Positions 11,663 to 22,500 of a stretch of 64,000 nt of DNA are shown here, one piece after another. The translations under genes and the position numbers were made by a program. Origin of the DNA: Artocarpus heterophyllus. Lineage: Eukaryota; Streptophyta; Magnoliopsida; Rosales; Moraceae. How positions within the stretch are numbered: the first letter of the stretch is position 1; each line of letters opens with the position of its first letter. The stretch is taken from NCBI GenBank assembly GCA_025403435.1, contig CM046341.1:7959219-8023218 (forward strand), in the 5' to 3' direction. The notes under the pieces were generated by a model that worked only from the letters and a program-made list of their open reading frames with translations, had not been told where the DNA came from and ran no database searches.

Positions 11663-14600
11663 CCCTCCCTAAACAATAACCAAAACTGCCCTACTTGCCC
11701 CTTAAGGGCAAGTTTCATGTTTCTTTATTATTATAATATCAAGGAGGGCCTTATTCCTTAAAGTTACGTTTGACACGCCGGCTTAGTTTGAATTATAGAG
11801 TTAAGATTGGATTGTGTTTTTATCAAGTAAGTGTTTGGTGTATATTGATTAGACTAATAGATTGTTTAGATGAGTAACAGAAATTATGATTTTTATTGTT
11901 TTTTAGTTATAAATAATATAAAATTTTTATATATTTTAGTAACAATAAAAAAAAATACTATAGAATAAAACTCTCATATGTTATAATAAAAATAATCTTA
12001 ATCAATAGTTTTTATAATTTTTTTAAACATCATATAAATAAATAAATAAATAAAATATATACAAATACCTTTTATTAATTAAATTAAAAAAATAAAAAAA
12101 AAGTTAAAACCTATTCTCCCACAAAAAAACACAACTCTCAATAGAAAAAAAAAATTTTAAAAAAAAAAGATTAAGAATGAGAGGAGGACTATGGAAGCCC
12201 AGTGCTTGGATCTGGGCAGGGAACGGTTGGACAGAAGTGGATTCTGAATGATCCGACCATGAACGAAGGGACAGCTGGTGGAAGATTTAGACTTTGTGGG
12301 CTTGACTGCATCTGGTTCGCCATCACAAGAGAAGGGTGAAGCAAGTTCTATCACGGCTTTGCCATCACAAGGGAAGAATTTGAAGAAAGGGACAAAAAAA
12401 AATTGGAATTAAGTAAAGGTATTTTTTTTTTTTTTTTTTAAAAAAAACAAGTTTTTTTTGGATAAATTGTTTTAATTTTTTCAAAAAATAAAAAAAAATA
12501 ACTGTAGTAGAATAAAAAACCTCAACATGATTAAAAAAAACTGAAACCGTTTTAATGTCTAAAAAGCTTTTTTTGTATCAAAAACTATAAAAAAAAAAAA
12601 AAAGAGGTCATTCATCAAAAAAAAAAATTTTACAAAAAGTTATTTTTAAAAATCTCCCACATCACAAGAAAGAGTGCAAAAACTAAAAAAAAAAAAAAAA
12701 AGAGGTCATTCATCAAAACAAGTTTTTTTCAAAAAGTTATTTTTAAAAATCTCCCCACAAGGAAGAATTTGGAGGACTAGAAGAGCCCGGTTGCCATCGC
12801 AAGAAAGGGAGCTCCATCTCCATCACAGGGAAAGCAGAACTCGACAGCCATTGTCGTTGTTGTATGGAAGGGAAGGGGTTGGAAGTAATTGCCATCAACA
12901 TTGAGTGTGTCGGCGCCGTCGCCGTCGTGAAGGTCATCATTATCGAACTTGAAGGTTTGGTTTCTACGGCGGCAGATCTGTATCTGGGGGAAGGAGGGTG
13001 GAGATCTAGGTAAAAAAAAAATCCTAGTCGTGGGGTTATTAATTCCACCTATTTTAGTGGGATAATTAATCCCACAAAAAAGGACTATTATAAGTCAAAG
13101 GATTATTTTGTCCGGTCAAATATCAATACCAAACAAAGGAATGGGATTATTTATCCCAATTCTAAATCCTAACCCAACACAACAAACAGGCCCTGAGACA
13201 TAATCAAGACTCAAGTACATTATGATGTTTAATGATTCGAGTATTTGATTAAAGTATTTAAATAAAAATTTAAATTTTTATGAAAGAAAATACTATAGCA
13301 AAATGATTCAAACTGTGATTCAAATATCCAACCAAACAGGCCCTAAAAGTAACATGCGTTATGGTTACAAAAGTAGTCTAATGGTAATTTTATATCCCAC
13401 TCTTCTACAATATGTGAAAATTGAATTCTTTTATACCAAGTTCGAAAAGTAAAATAAAAAAAGTAACATACACCTGCTAAATACTAATTGATATAGCCTC
13501 GATTATTTGAGAAAATTCCAATCACATGGTTGATGTTTAGTGCACTAGATGATGTTTAATCAATCGTGCTATGAGATATATTGTTTATTGGACTCAAATA
13601 TTAAAAAGTAAAAAAGTGAGTTTAAAAACATTTTATATATTTTGCATGATGTGACACAAAGTGATTGATTACGCTCTATTTTATACATAAAAATTAGACA
13701 AATGAACTGAGTTTAGTTTAAGGATTTTATGGTGAGTTATAAATAATAAAAAGGAAATTGTATCAGACAACACAATTTTAATTCTTAATATGAGTAAATA
13801 ATACACTTTTAAAAATATTTAAATACAAAATATTTTTAAAATCACACGTACTTTTTAAATCTTTGAATTTTTAATTTTATCCCTTTCTTCTTCTTTTTCT
13901 TTTTCTTTTTTTTTTGTTTTTATTTTTTGTTCCCTCTCTACTGCTTCGTGTTTCTTTCTATATCATTTTATACAAAAATAAATTTCATTTTAATTGAAAT
14001 AAATTATTTATTAAACACTATTATATTTTGGTCTATTTAATTTTATTTCTAATTAATGATAGCTTAATTATCACATTCTCCCTAATAAAATATCTCGTCA
14101 ATAAAATTTTGTTTCGAACCAACAAATATTTGATCCTATCATTTTTTAAACCTTTTTCATTTTAGTATGATTTTGAATAGATATAATATGAGAAATTATA
14201 AGCACTCTTATAAGGATATGTTGGGGAAAGCTCATTTATATATATGAGCTTCAAATAATGTCAAATACTATTAAACCAATTATATTTTTTGATATTATTT
14301 AAGAAACATACACATTAAAGCATGAAAAATTAGTTAAATTCAAAATTCTAACATTGTGGTATAATGTGGTCCGGTATAAGCTATGTTCAACACCAAAATT
14401 GAACAAGCGACATGAATCTCTATACATGTATGTATGAAAACGAACATTTTTATAGTTCTTAATTAAAAACCAAAGTTTTGATTTTTGTACCACATGGCAC
14501 CTATGAGAGCTCAGTCGAGCTCATCCTATTTTTTTTTGCAAGCGCATGAGTATATGATTAGAGGACCCCTTGTTCTCTCTGTTTGTTTTACATATCCAAT

Positions 14601-15136
14601 CATATTTTAAATATTTCTGTTATAGTATTTTCTCGCAAATTTTTGAATTTTTGTTCAAACTTTCTATTAAAACCTATAAACCAAACATACCATTAAATAT
14701 TATAGTCAATTATTTATTTTAAACTTTTTCAATACAAAATGTTGTGGTATAGTATTAAAGGAAAAAAAAAAAGACTTACTCATAAAAAGAAGTTTTTTAA
14801 TCGTTAAATTACATCGTATTATATTAAACTAAAAAAAGTGATAATTTAACTAAACTCCGATGAAGATCTTATAGTTAAAAAATACGCACTATCATTATGA
14901 TATTTTCTATATCCACATAAGATTTTTTTTATATATAATTTTTGGACATCCCGATTGGGAGATGTTTTAGATATTAAATGGCATAAAAATCATAGAAAGA
15001 CATTATTGGTGATTTTCCTTATGAGGACCAAGAGTGTACCATATGTCTCCTTAAGGTAAAGATCGAGATCCAAGCCCATGTCTAGAGCCTCGACCCTTAA
15101 CTTACCAAAACAATACCACCAAGAGAGTTACTTATA
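11663..15136. other. Gene-free region with decayed MITE-like DNA
   Basis: No gene is supported. One copy of the shared box (AAAACTCTCATATGTTATA) is at about 11965-11990. Fragments resembling element ends (AAACAGGCCCT) are at about 13185-13197 and 13332-13345. A GC-richer patch at about 12170-12380 and 12770-13010 yields short frames full of Ser/Pro/Arg that I do not recognise. The remainder is AT-rich with homopolymers. Confidence 0.5.
12598..12762. repeat. Local tandem duplication, two units
   Basis: The sequence A-run, AGAGGTCATTCATCAAAA, a short T/A stretch, AAAGTTATTTTTAAAAATCT, then CCC occurs at about 12602-12660 and again at about 12699-12755. The copies are nearly identical apart from homopolymer lengths and indels, suggesting a recent duplication or slippage event. 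Confidence 0.8.
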
Positions 15137-15296
15137 GGGTGTTTGGAATGGTGGTGAGAGCCAATAGTGGGAACCATTTTTCTTGTAGTATGTGAGAGTT
15201 TTATACTGTAGCATTTTTTTTATTGTTACTATAGCATATAAGAGTTTTATACTGTTCATAACTGAGTTTGTGGTGGGAACCACTGTCAAACACCCC
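15137..15296. mobile_element. MITE with GGGTGTTTGG-type ends
   Basis: The left end reads GGGTGTTTGGAATGGTGG and the reverse complement of the right end reads GGGGTGTTTGACAGTGG, giving imperfect terminal inverted repeats around about 160 bp. Inside are two copies of the shared box in the orientation TATGTGAGAGTTTTATACTG. Both flanks carry CTTA, a possible short target duplication. It has no coding capacity. The ends resemble hAT-type MITEs, but the superfamily is not proven. Confidence 0.65.
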
Positions 15297-15748
15297 CTTA
15301 ACATCTAAAAAGAAAAAAACAAAATTCCTTAAATATCCCTTATTTATATGAAAGAAAACAATCATGTAGTAAAACCATTTTGAATTATTTTTCTAACTCG
15401 AACTAAGGTACCAAACACTATATTTATATTCATATTGAAAGTTACAACATAGTAAGATAAATTAATGGCCCTTGACGACTCGTTCCAAATATAAAATGTA
15501 TTCTAAAAAATGTTAAAGAAAATGTTAATTATCAAGAGACTATAATATTTTAGGAGAAGTTGAAAAGCCAAAAGTTTTGTTTTAAAAATCTAAAAGGAAG
15601 ATAGTTGATTCTGATTCATTTTGAAATGTGCACAACAAGTATAAAAAAATGCACGATTCTAATGAAGATGTTACTTTATCTGCCATTTATTTGTTGTTGT
15701 GTCCTCTTATTGTATATCTGAGTTGATTGTGACAACATGAGGCCCTTT

Positions 15749-16106
15749 GGCACAGCTTCTATTTGTATTTTTAGTCGGTAGAAGAAGAGAAACAAAAGCT
15801 GCAGCTCTTTAATAAGTATTTGAAACTATATTTTTTTAAAAAAATTAATGCATCAAAATGGTTTCATTTTTTTAAAATTAAAAAATATTATATTTAAGCT
15901 TATAATATATTATTGATATTCTAATACAAGTTTTAAAGTCTATTTTAGAAGTGTTTTTTTAGAGAAGCTACATTTTGTGACTTCAACAGGAAGCACTTTT
16001 GGAGAGCAAAAATACTATTGATAGTTCATCCAAACACTTCTAGAAATAGCTTTTGGACTCAGAAAGTCAAAAGCAGCTTCTAAAAAGCCCTCCCAAACAG
16101 CTCATA
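15749..16106. mobile_element. hAT-like MITE with AGCTTCT inverted termini
   Basis: The left end (GGCCCTTTGGCACAGCTTCT) mirrors the right end, whose reverse complement reads GAGCTGTTTGGGAGGGCTTT then TTAGAAGCTGCTT. Further inner mirror pairs (AGAAGC / GCTTCT) continue inward. The element is about 360 bp with an AT-rich centre and no open frame. It lacks the box shared by its neighbours, so it belongs to another family. Confidence 0.6.
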
Positions 16107-16348
16107 ATATGGTTTCTCTACTCGTAGGTGTGGATTGTGGTTGTAGTTGCCAAGATTTGTTTATTTACAATGCATGGTGCATGGCTTTGGTGTTATGGAT
16201 CGCTTAATCTGAGCTAATCAATTTTTTTTTCCAAATATCTGGACACGGTCAAAATCACATGTATACTCGAAATATGATGTACTTATTTAGGTTGAATTGT
16301 CCTATTTCTTGAGGTCTTTTGTGTCAATTTTATGATTGTATCTCTTAT

Positions 16349-16515
16349 AGCCTGTTTGGCAAGAGACAGTCCTAACCATTATCTTAGTTATGCATAGTGT
16401 AAAGTTCTCATATGCTACAGTAAAAAGAAAAAATGTTACTACAAAGTAAAGCTCTCACATGCTACAGTAAAAACAATTCTAACCAATAGTTTTAACTACC
16501 ATGCTAAACACCATG
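16349..16515. mobile_element. Shared-box MITE
   Basis: The left end reads GCCTGTTTGGCAAGAGACAG. The right end reversed reads GGTGTTTAGCATGGTAGTT, an imperfect partner. Two internal boxes, close to AGTTCTCATATGCTACAGTA and AGCTCTCACATGCTACAGTA, lie about 50 bp apart in the same orientation. Confidence 0.6.
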
Positions 16516-16806
16516 TTAGAGTTTTAGAATGAAACATCCTTTTTTAAAAAAATATAAGTTTTGTTGTATCCTAGTAGATGTTTTACAAGAAAAACCTTTG
16601 GATATCTTTCGAAAAACCTAGTAGATGTTTTACTAACCAATAATTACTATAGTGTAAAGCTCTCATATACTACAGTAAAAACAGTTCTAACTACCATACT
16701 AAATACCATGTTAGAGTTTTGGAATGAAACATCCTTTAAAAAAAAATTTTAAGTTTTGTTGTATCCTAGTAGGTGTTGTACAAGAAAAACGTTTAGATAT
16801 CTTTTT
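16446..16806. repeat. Tandem duplication of a MITE half plus flank
   Basis: The block at about 16446-16609 recurs at about 16654-16806 with an offset near 208 bp. Both copies start with GTAAAGCTCTCA, pass ACCATGTTAGAGTTTT and AATGAAACATCC, then TTGTTGTATCCTAGTAG, and end at GATATCTTT. The copies differ at scattered bases. The duplicated unit contains half of the MITE and about 100 bp of flanking DNA. Confidence 0.85.
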
Positions 16807-18131
16807 TGTTTTCCCATTTTTTTTCAACATTAACGGTACACCAATACGAGAGATAAAGAAGTCTCTTAATATTATATTAGAACAACATAAATTCAAACTT
16901 TTCGTCAAAATAATTACAGTATGCCAAGTAATATCCACAAGGAAAACGTGGTTTCTAATTATGTGTAGTTTTTCCTTGGTTAATTAATATAATAAAAGTT
17001 CACAGAATTTGTATATATTCAAGTGCCGTACTCAATAAGAAAAGGATGATTCATAACGTTAAATTTAAACAAAAATGGATATTTAATGCCGTTTATATTG
17101 ATTCTATCTATTATTCCATTGCTTTCTTTTTCTTCTTCTCTTTATTTTTTTTTTCCTTCTGGGAAATCTATAAAGGGATAATAAAAAAAATTATTTACAT
17201 TCTAAATCTACTATTTATTATAAATATTTTCAAAACATGATTTTATTAGTTATATTTTATAAATACTCGATTTGAATTACAAGTTCATGTTTTTCTTTTA
17301 TTTCTCTACTTTTACTTCAATTTGTGTACAAGATTTATCTTTACTTGGACATAATCTCTCAATATATATGTGTATATATTTGTTGTTACTCTTATCTTAA
17401 TTTTCAGATACGTGGTTCCCTCAATTTTTTTTATTGATATCAGATAAAAAGATATAATTCAACTGTTTAAATATTACAAACATTTATTGGATATCTCTCG
17501 TGATGAAAAAACGTTCTTAAAAAATTCATAGCTTGTCCCCTTTTTCTTTCTAAAAAAGTAAAATGAGATGGTTAATTTTGACCAATACCACTAAAGTCCA
17601 AAGTCCCTTCAAGAAGAGCAGGAAAAACCGGGTAAAAAAAAAAACACACGTACAATAATAAATCTGCATGGTTGAAGACAAAGCTTATAAATAAAATCAC
17701 AATTTTATATAAACGAAAAGTCCAAATCTACCACCTAAGTAAATAAATAAAAAAAAAATGATGATGAATGTGCCTTACACGCGCTGCAAAGAAGGATTAA
17801 CGGCCTCTCTTTCAGAACTGAAACAACGAAGGTTAAAATCAAACGTGGTCCAGTTATATTGGTCCACGTCATCACCCGCTTTTTGATATGTTTATGCTGA
17901 TGACGACGACCTTGACCAACGCAGGGGATTATGATCAGTATTATTATTATTATTTTTTTGCTGAAATTATTATTTTTATTTGGATGATTGATATCGAACT
18001 CTATTTGAGGTATAAATTTATCCTTAGGTTTTAATTTTAATCGTCATAAATTTAATTATTTTTACTACATAAAATTAACGGAATGTCATTTTGGAGAAAA
18101 ACAAAACAAATGGAGTGTTTGGCTCTTTTAT
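16807..18131. other. Gene-free AT-rich region with one small open frame
   Basis: No gene is firmly supported. A GC-richer patch at about 17755-17935 stands out. It carries a 42-codon frame starting from three consecutive ATGs at 17758 and ending at 17886, and it includes a GTCCACGTCATC stretch resembling an ACGT-core bZIP site. I see no family match and no splice sites that extend it, so it may equally be promoter-like or relic DNA. Confidence 0.35.
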
Positions 18132-18290
18132 GTTATTTGAAAGAACGATTGAAACCAACAATTTTGATTTGAAACTGTAACATATGAAAGCTTTATATTT
18201 TAATAACTTTTTTGCTTTTTACTGTCATATGTGAGAGCTTTATATTATTCACAGTTGTAACTAATGGTTTCAACTGTTCTTCCAAATGAC
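18132..18290. mobile_element. Shared-box MITE with clear terminal inverted repeats
   Basis: The left end GTTATTTGAAAGAACGATTG is matched by the reversed right end GTCATTTGGAAGAACAGTTG; pairing continues through AAACCA. Two internal boxes in the orientation CATATGWRAGCTTTATATT lie about 50 bp apart. It is the first of four related elements in 770 bp. Confidence 0.7.
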
Positions 18291-18293
18291 GTA

Positions 18294-18441
18294 TTATTTA
18301 GAACCAATTGGTTCTAATCAACAAACAATGTAAAACTCTCAGCAGCTACAGTAAAAAATAAAAAGTTAATACAGTATAAAGCTCTCAAATGCTACAGTAT
18401 TTTTAGCTAAGATTAGTTCTAACCACACTTCTTAAACAACT
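18294..18441. mobile_element. Shared-box MITE, second in cluster
   Basis: Two boxes (ACTCTCAGCAGCTACAGTA and AGCTCTCAAATGCTACAGTA) lie about 45 bp apart in the orientation opposite to the element just to the left. The outer parts (GGTTCTAATCAAC on the left and GATTAGTTCTAACCAC on the right) pair imperfectly. Confidence 0.6.
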
Positions 18442-18552
18442 TAAAAATCTTATTTTTATTTTCCAACACAAGGAACAAAAAGTTGTCCTATAAGGCTCTA
18501 ACTCAAACTCAACCCTATAAGTTGTCAAGATTTAAAAATAAAAAACTTAACA

Positions 18553-18716
18553 GGTTGTTTGAAACATTAGTTTCAACCCATCAGTTACAATATGAATAGT
18601 ATAAACTCTTAGCAGCTATAGTAAAAAGCAAACTGTTGCTATAGTGTAAAGCTCTTATATGCTACAGTTTTTAAATTTAAAACATATATTTCAACCGATT
18701 CTCCAAACAAAAGCTA
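18553..18716. mobile_element. Shared-box MITE, third in cluster
   Basis: Two boxes (ACTCTTAGCAGCTATAGTAA and AGCTCTTATATGCTACAGTT) lie about 50 bp apart. Ends TGTTTGAAACATTAGTTTCA and, reversed, TGTTTGGAGAATCGGTTGAA are imperfectly inverted. Confidence 0.6.
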
Positions 18717-18778
18717 AATCCAACATTTTTTTATAAGATATTTAAGGAGCTTTAAATAATAAACTAGAACCCTTAGTT

Positions 18779-18899
18779 TGACACTCATTTAACGAGGGTT
18801 TTAGGAAAACCAATTTGAAATGAAAAAATTGATTCAAATACCGTAACATGTAAAAGCTCTATACTATTATTGGTTCAAGCTAATATGCCAAACACACTA
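18779..18899. mobile_element. Shared-box MITE, fourth in cluster (short)
   Basis: This is a reduced member with a single box (AACATGTAAAAGCTCTATACT). The right end reversed reads GTGTGTTTGGCATATTAGC. A clear left terminus is missing, so it may be truncated. Confidence 0.45.
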
Positions 18900-19289
18900 G
18901 ACATCTATCATCGACCCGACCACGATTAAAATGAAATTGGCTGCTATCTGGTGAATATGGTTGTATAAACTAGGAAAACTGGCACCAAATTGGTGAACGC
19001 TAGCCACTATTGAACATTGGTTGCTAAGCAAACACTTGATGAATTTCGAATTTTCTCTGAAATTTTGCCATAGGCGATCACTATTTTCGTTGCATTCCCA
19101 CGACAAATGAGGTGCTAGACATATGGCTCATACTCTTAGGCATAACCTCGATGACGTTACTGGTGGAAGGATCATAATTAATGCTCCCAAAAACGGAGGA
19201 TGTGGGTACTCACAATGCAAAACTGGTTGAGCAGAATAATTCTCCTATAAATATGAAGGACAAAACTGAGTAAAAAATTTGAAACTTTC

Positions 19290-19580
19290 TGTCGTGACCA
19301 GCGACAGAGCCAGGAAATTTTTTCAGTAGAGACAATATGAAAAAAATAGATAAAATATTTTACTAAATAAGTGTATAATTTTATGTTTTCTTCATTAAGT
19401 AGGGACATAATTATAATTTTTTGGTAACAATTAGGGACAAAATAATTTTTTTCAGTTATTCAACAAAGAAACAAAAAGATATATTTAAAATTTTAAATTT
19501 TTTAAAATAAAAGAATAATTTTTAAAAACTGAATGGGAGCATGTTCCCCGTTTAGTTACATTTGCCCCCGCTAGTTCTGC
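19290..19580. repeat. Decayed plant repeat (GACAGAGCCAGGAAATTTT type)
   Basis: One end reads AGCGACAGAGCCAGGAAATT with TTCAGTAGAGACAA beyond it. The other end reads GGGAGCATGTTCCCCG and TTTGCCCCCGCT. This combination of an agcc-aggaa-tttt start and a gggggcatgt-gccccc end is familiar from common plant repeats, but I cannot assign the class from memory. It has no coding capacity. Confidence 0.35.
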
Positions 19581-22500
19581 TGACACACTCTGCTTTTCCT
19601 GTATATTGTTTACATAGTTGATAAGAAAGGTTGGGTGTGTAATTGAAGTTCAATAAACGGTTATCAACTATGATAGATGTAGATTTTATAGAGTCAAACC
19701 ACTCTAATGTCCTTTGTGTTTTTATATTACTTTAATTTTCGATTTTTTTTTTTTTGGTTTTTGTTGTTCACTCTAACCAGGTTTTGATTTTAATATTTGG
19801 CTCCTTTCTGGCAGATAAATTTAAACGGTGACAATAATAAATATTATAAAAATTATTTACGAGATTTTAACATATGATTTTAATTTGCTTTCACAAACAG
19901 GAGAGTGGTGAATCAAATTATGGATAAAAAGAATCTAATAAAAGGCATATTGTTTGTAATTAATTTTGAAACTAAATCTGAACCAAAAGTCTAAAAGTGA
20001 CGAGATTTTTAACTGAATGAAAATCTAAGAATTGTAAGCTACTGGTCCTTGTAGAGCTAAAATACTTGCAGCAGAATTAAGAGCAAGATCGATTTACCCT
20101 AAAAGACATCTTGGATCAATGTAAGATATTCTTGTGTGACACGATATATAAAATGTCAAGTAGAACCTCTAATGATAACAATGTGATAGCAGAAATTAGG
20201 AGCTTGACAATAAAATAAAAAGATCCGCCCTCGATTCTACAAAAAAAAAAAAAAAGGAGTTAATTTCACCAATGGTATCCACTTTTGTCTTATTTTGATC
20301 TCCGACGTTCATTTTTAAAGGCTTATATGCTTCGAGTTTATGAAATTCACGTTTTGATCTATTTGTTAATAACTATCCATTTTCAAACGAGACTTAGCAA
20401 GAAAATTACACGTGAGGGTGTAAAAAAGGGATAACAAATAATTTGAAAAAGAAAAAGAAGTGAATAGATCTTAATTAGTGAAGCCATCTGATTTTCTATT
20501 TCAGATTTTTTTTCTTTTAAGAATTATTTTGTCAAATGTGCTTTTTTTTTTTGTTTTTCTCCATACGCATACTGCTAGCACTAGTTTTTGACCAATGTGT
20601 TTGGTCAAAAACACATTTCATTGTTCCCACAAAAGAAATTGTTTTTTTTTTGTTTTTGTTTTTGTTTTTGTTTTTACCGTCTTACTCCTTTAAAAACTCT
20701 TATGTCATACTTGTGCTAGTTAGATTATGTCCAAAATTAAATAGACAATTTTACTAACAATTGGATCAAATTTTGTATTTAAAAACGTCAAGGGTAATTA
20801 TACTTTAAAAAGTAAGAGTCAAGTAGTGCGAACTTGAGACAGGTAAATATTGTTATTTATTTATTTATTTTGAATTTGAGGATGGGTTTCAAGCTTTTTA
20901 TTTTTTGATGAAGTAGGATGTAAATTTATTACTAAACTATGCCTAAAATTGTAGACAAGCGAATGTCCTTGGGGTTTAGTAATAATAATAATGCAAGAAA
21001 AGTGGTACTTGTAACGTGCCATTGAATATTACTCTTTCAATATTACCAGCTGCACTGAATTGACTTTAAATCACTAGGTTTGGCTCACCATAGGAAGGCT
21101 TTTATTTATTTATTTATTTATTTATTCTTATTAAAACTATATGGTGTAATACAAATCCTCTTTGTGAGTTTGGTTGGACTCCTCGATGGACATCAACTCT
21201 TTTTACTGCCCTAGTAAGGTGAATTAGGTTTTAGGCTGCCGGTGGGTGTTGAATAAAAGTAAGTTAGGTTTCCTTCCAAAAATTTAAAAATAAATAAATA
21301 CAAAATAAATAAAGTTCGATTTCCTTGCTTGCAAGCATATTTGATCTACCTAGCTAATTTAAAAAAAATTGAAAAGGATAATGTGTTTCCTAATCTTTCA
21401 TCAAGCCTTTTCAGTTTCTCATTTTACAAGATGATTATTAAATTTAGCAATTTCAATTCACTTGTCTGCATTACACTTCTAATGTAAATGTGTTAAAGTT
21501 ACAATTCTATACACGCTGACACGTATCATACGTTAACTTGTGATATGTGAGAACGTATAAAAAAAAAAGTAAAAGAAAAAATATTAAAAAAAGAAAAAGT
21601 CATTTCATTTCTTTCCCTTCCTAGAGTTATATGAGAAGGTGTGAAAAAATTATCAAGGAAAGTTAGTATTTCTTACACCTTATTACTAATTTTGGTTTTA
21701 TTTGTATTTATTGATAATAGTTAACTTAATTTTGTGATTGCAAATTTGTATTTTTATGGAGCTTATTTATAGTGCTTATTATTAGTGATTTCTCTTCATT
21801 TGTATCTATTATATAGATGTAGATACATATTACTGAACCACGTTTAATCTCTATGTCTTCTTGTTGTTCATTTTATTTTTTTATTTAGGTACTATAGGAT
21901 TATTATTAAGTAGTTACTTAATAATCCTATCAAGACATATATAATTTATAACTGTCCGTTAGTATTATACCAAATTATGTGTTGTTTGTTTAACAATTTG
22001 AACCGCAATTAATTCAATTAATTCAAAGACATATATATAATTTATGCTGAAATTTTTGTATATTTATATATTCAATCCTTAAAAAAAAAAAAAAAAAAAA
22101 GAAAGCAAAGAGATAAAAACTTTCCCTCCACTCATTCACACGTTAAGTTTACATTCAAAAACTCTCGAGTTGTCTCATATGGGTAATGAAAAGTAACTAG
22201 TAGGAAGCTAGAAGATTGGGTATCAATTATAAGTAATATTTATTGTTGCCTTTCCATTTCTTCAAAAGAAAAAAGAGCATTTCCAAAAAAAAAAAAAAAG
22301 GTAAGGGGAAAAGGAATATGGATGATGGAATCTATTGGAGATAGCATGGAGAAAAACCAGAAAAAAAAAAAAAAGAAAATGAGAAAAGAAAAGCTTTTCC
22401 TCCGCTTATCCACACATTGTGTAGCATTCAAAAACATTTTTTTTCTTTAGTCTATACTATCAACGGGACGAGAAATGAAAAATAAATTTTTTTTGGCAAC

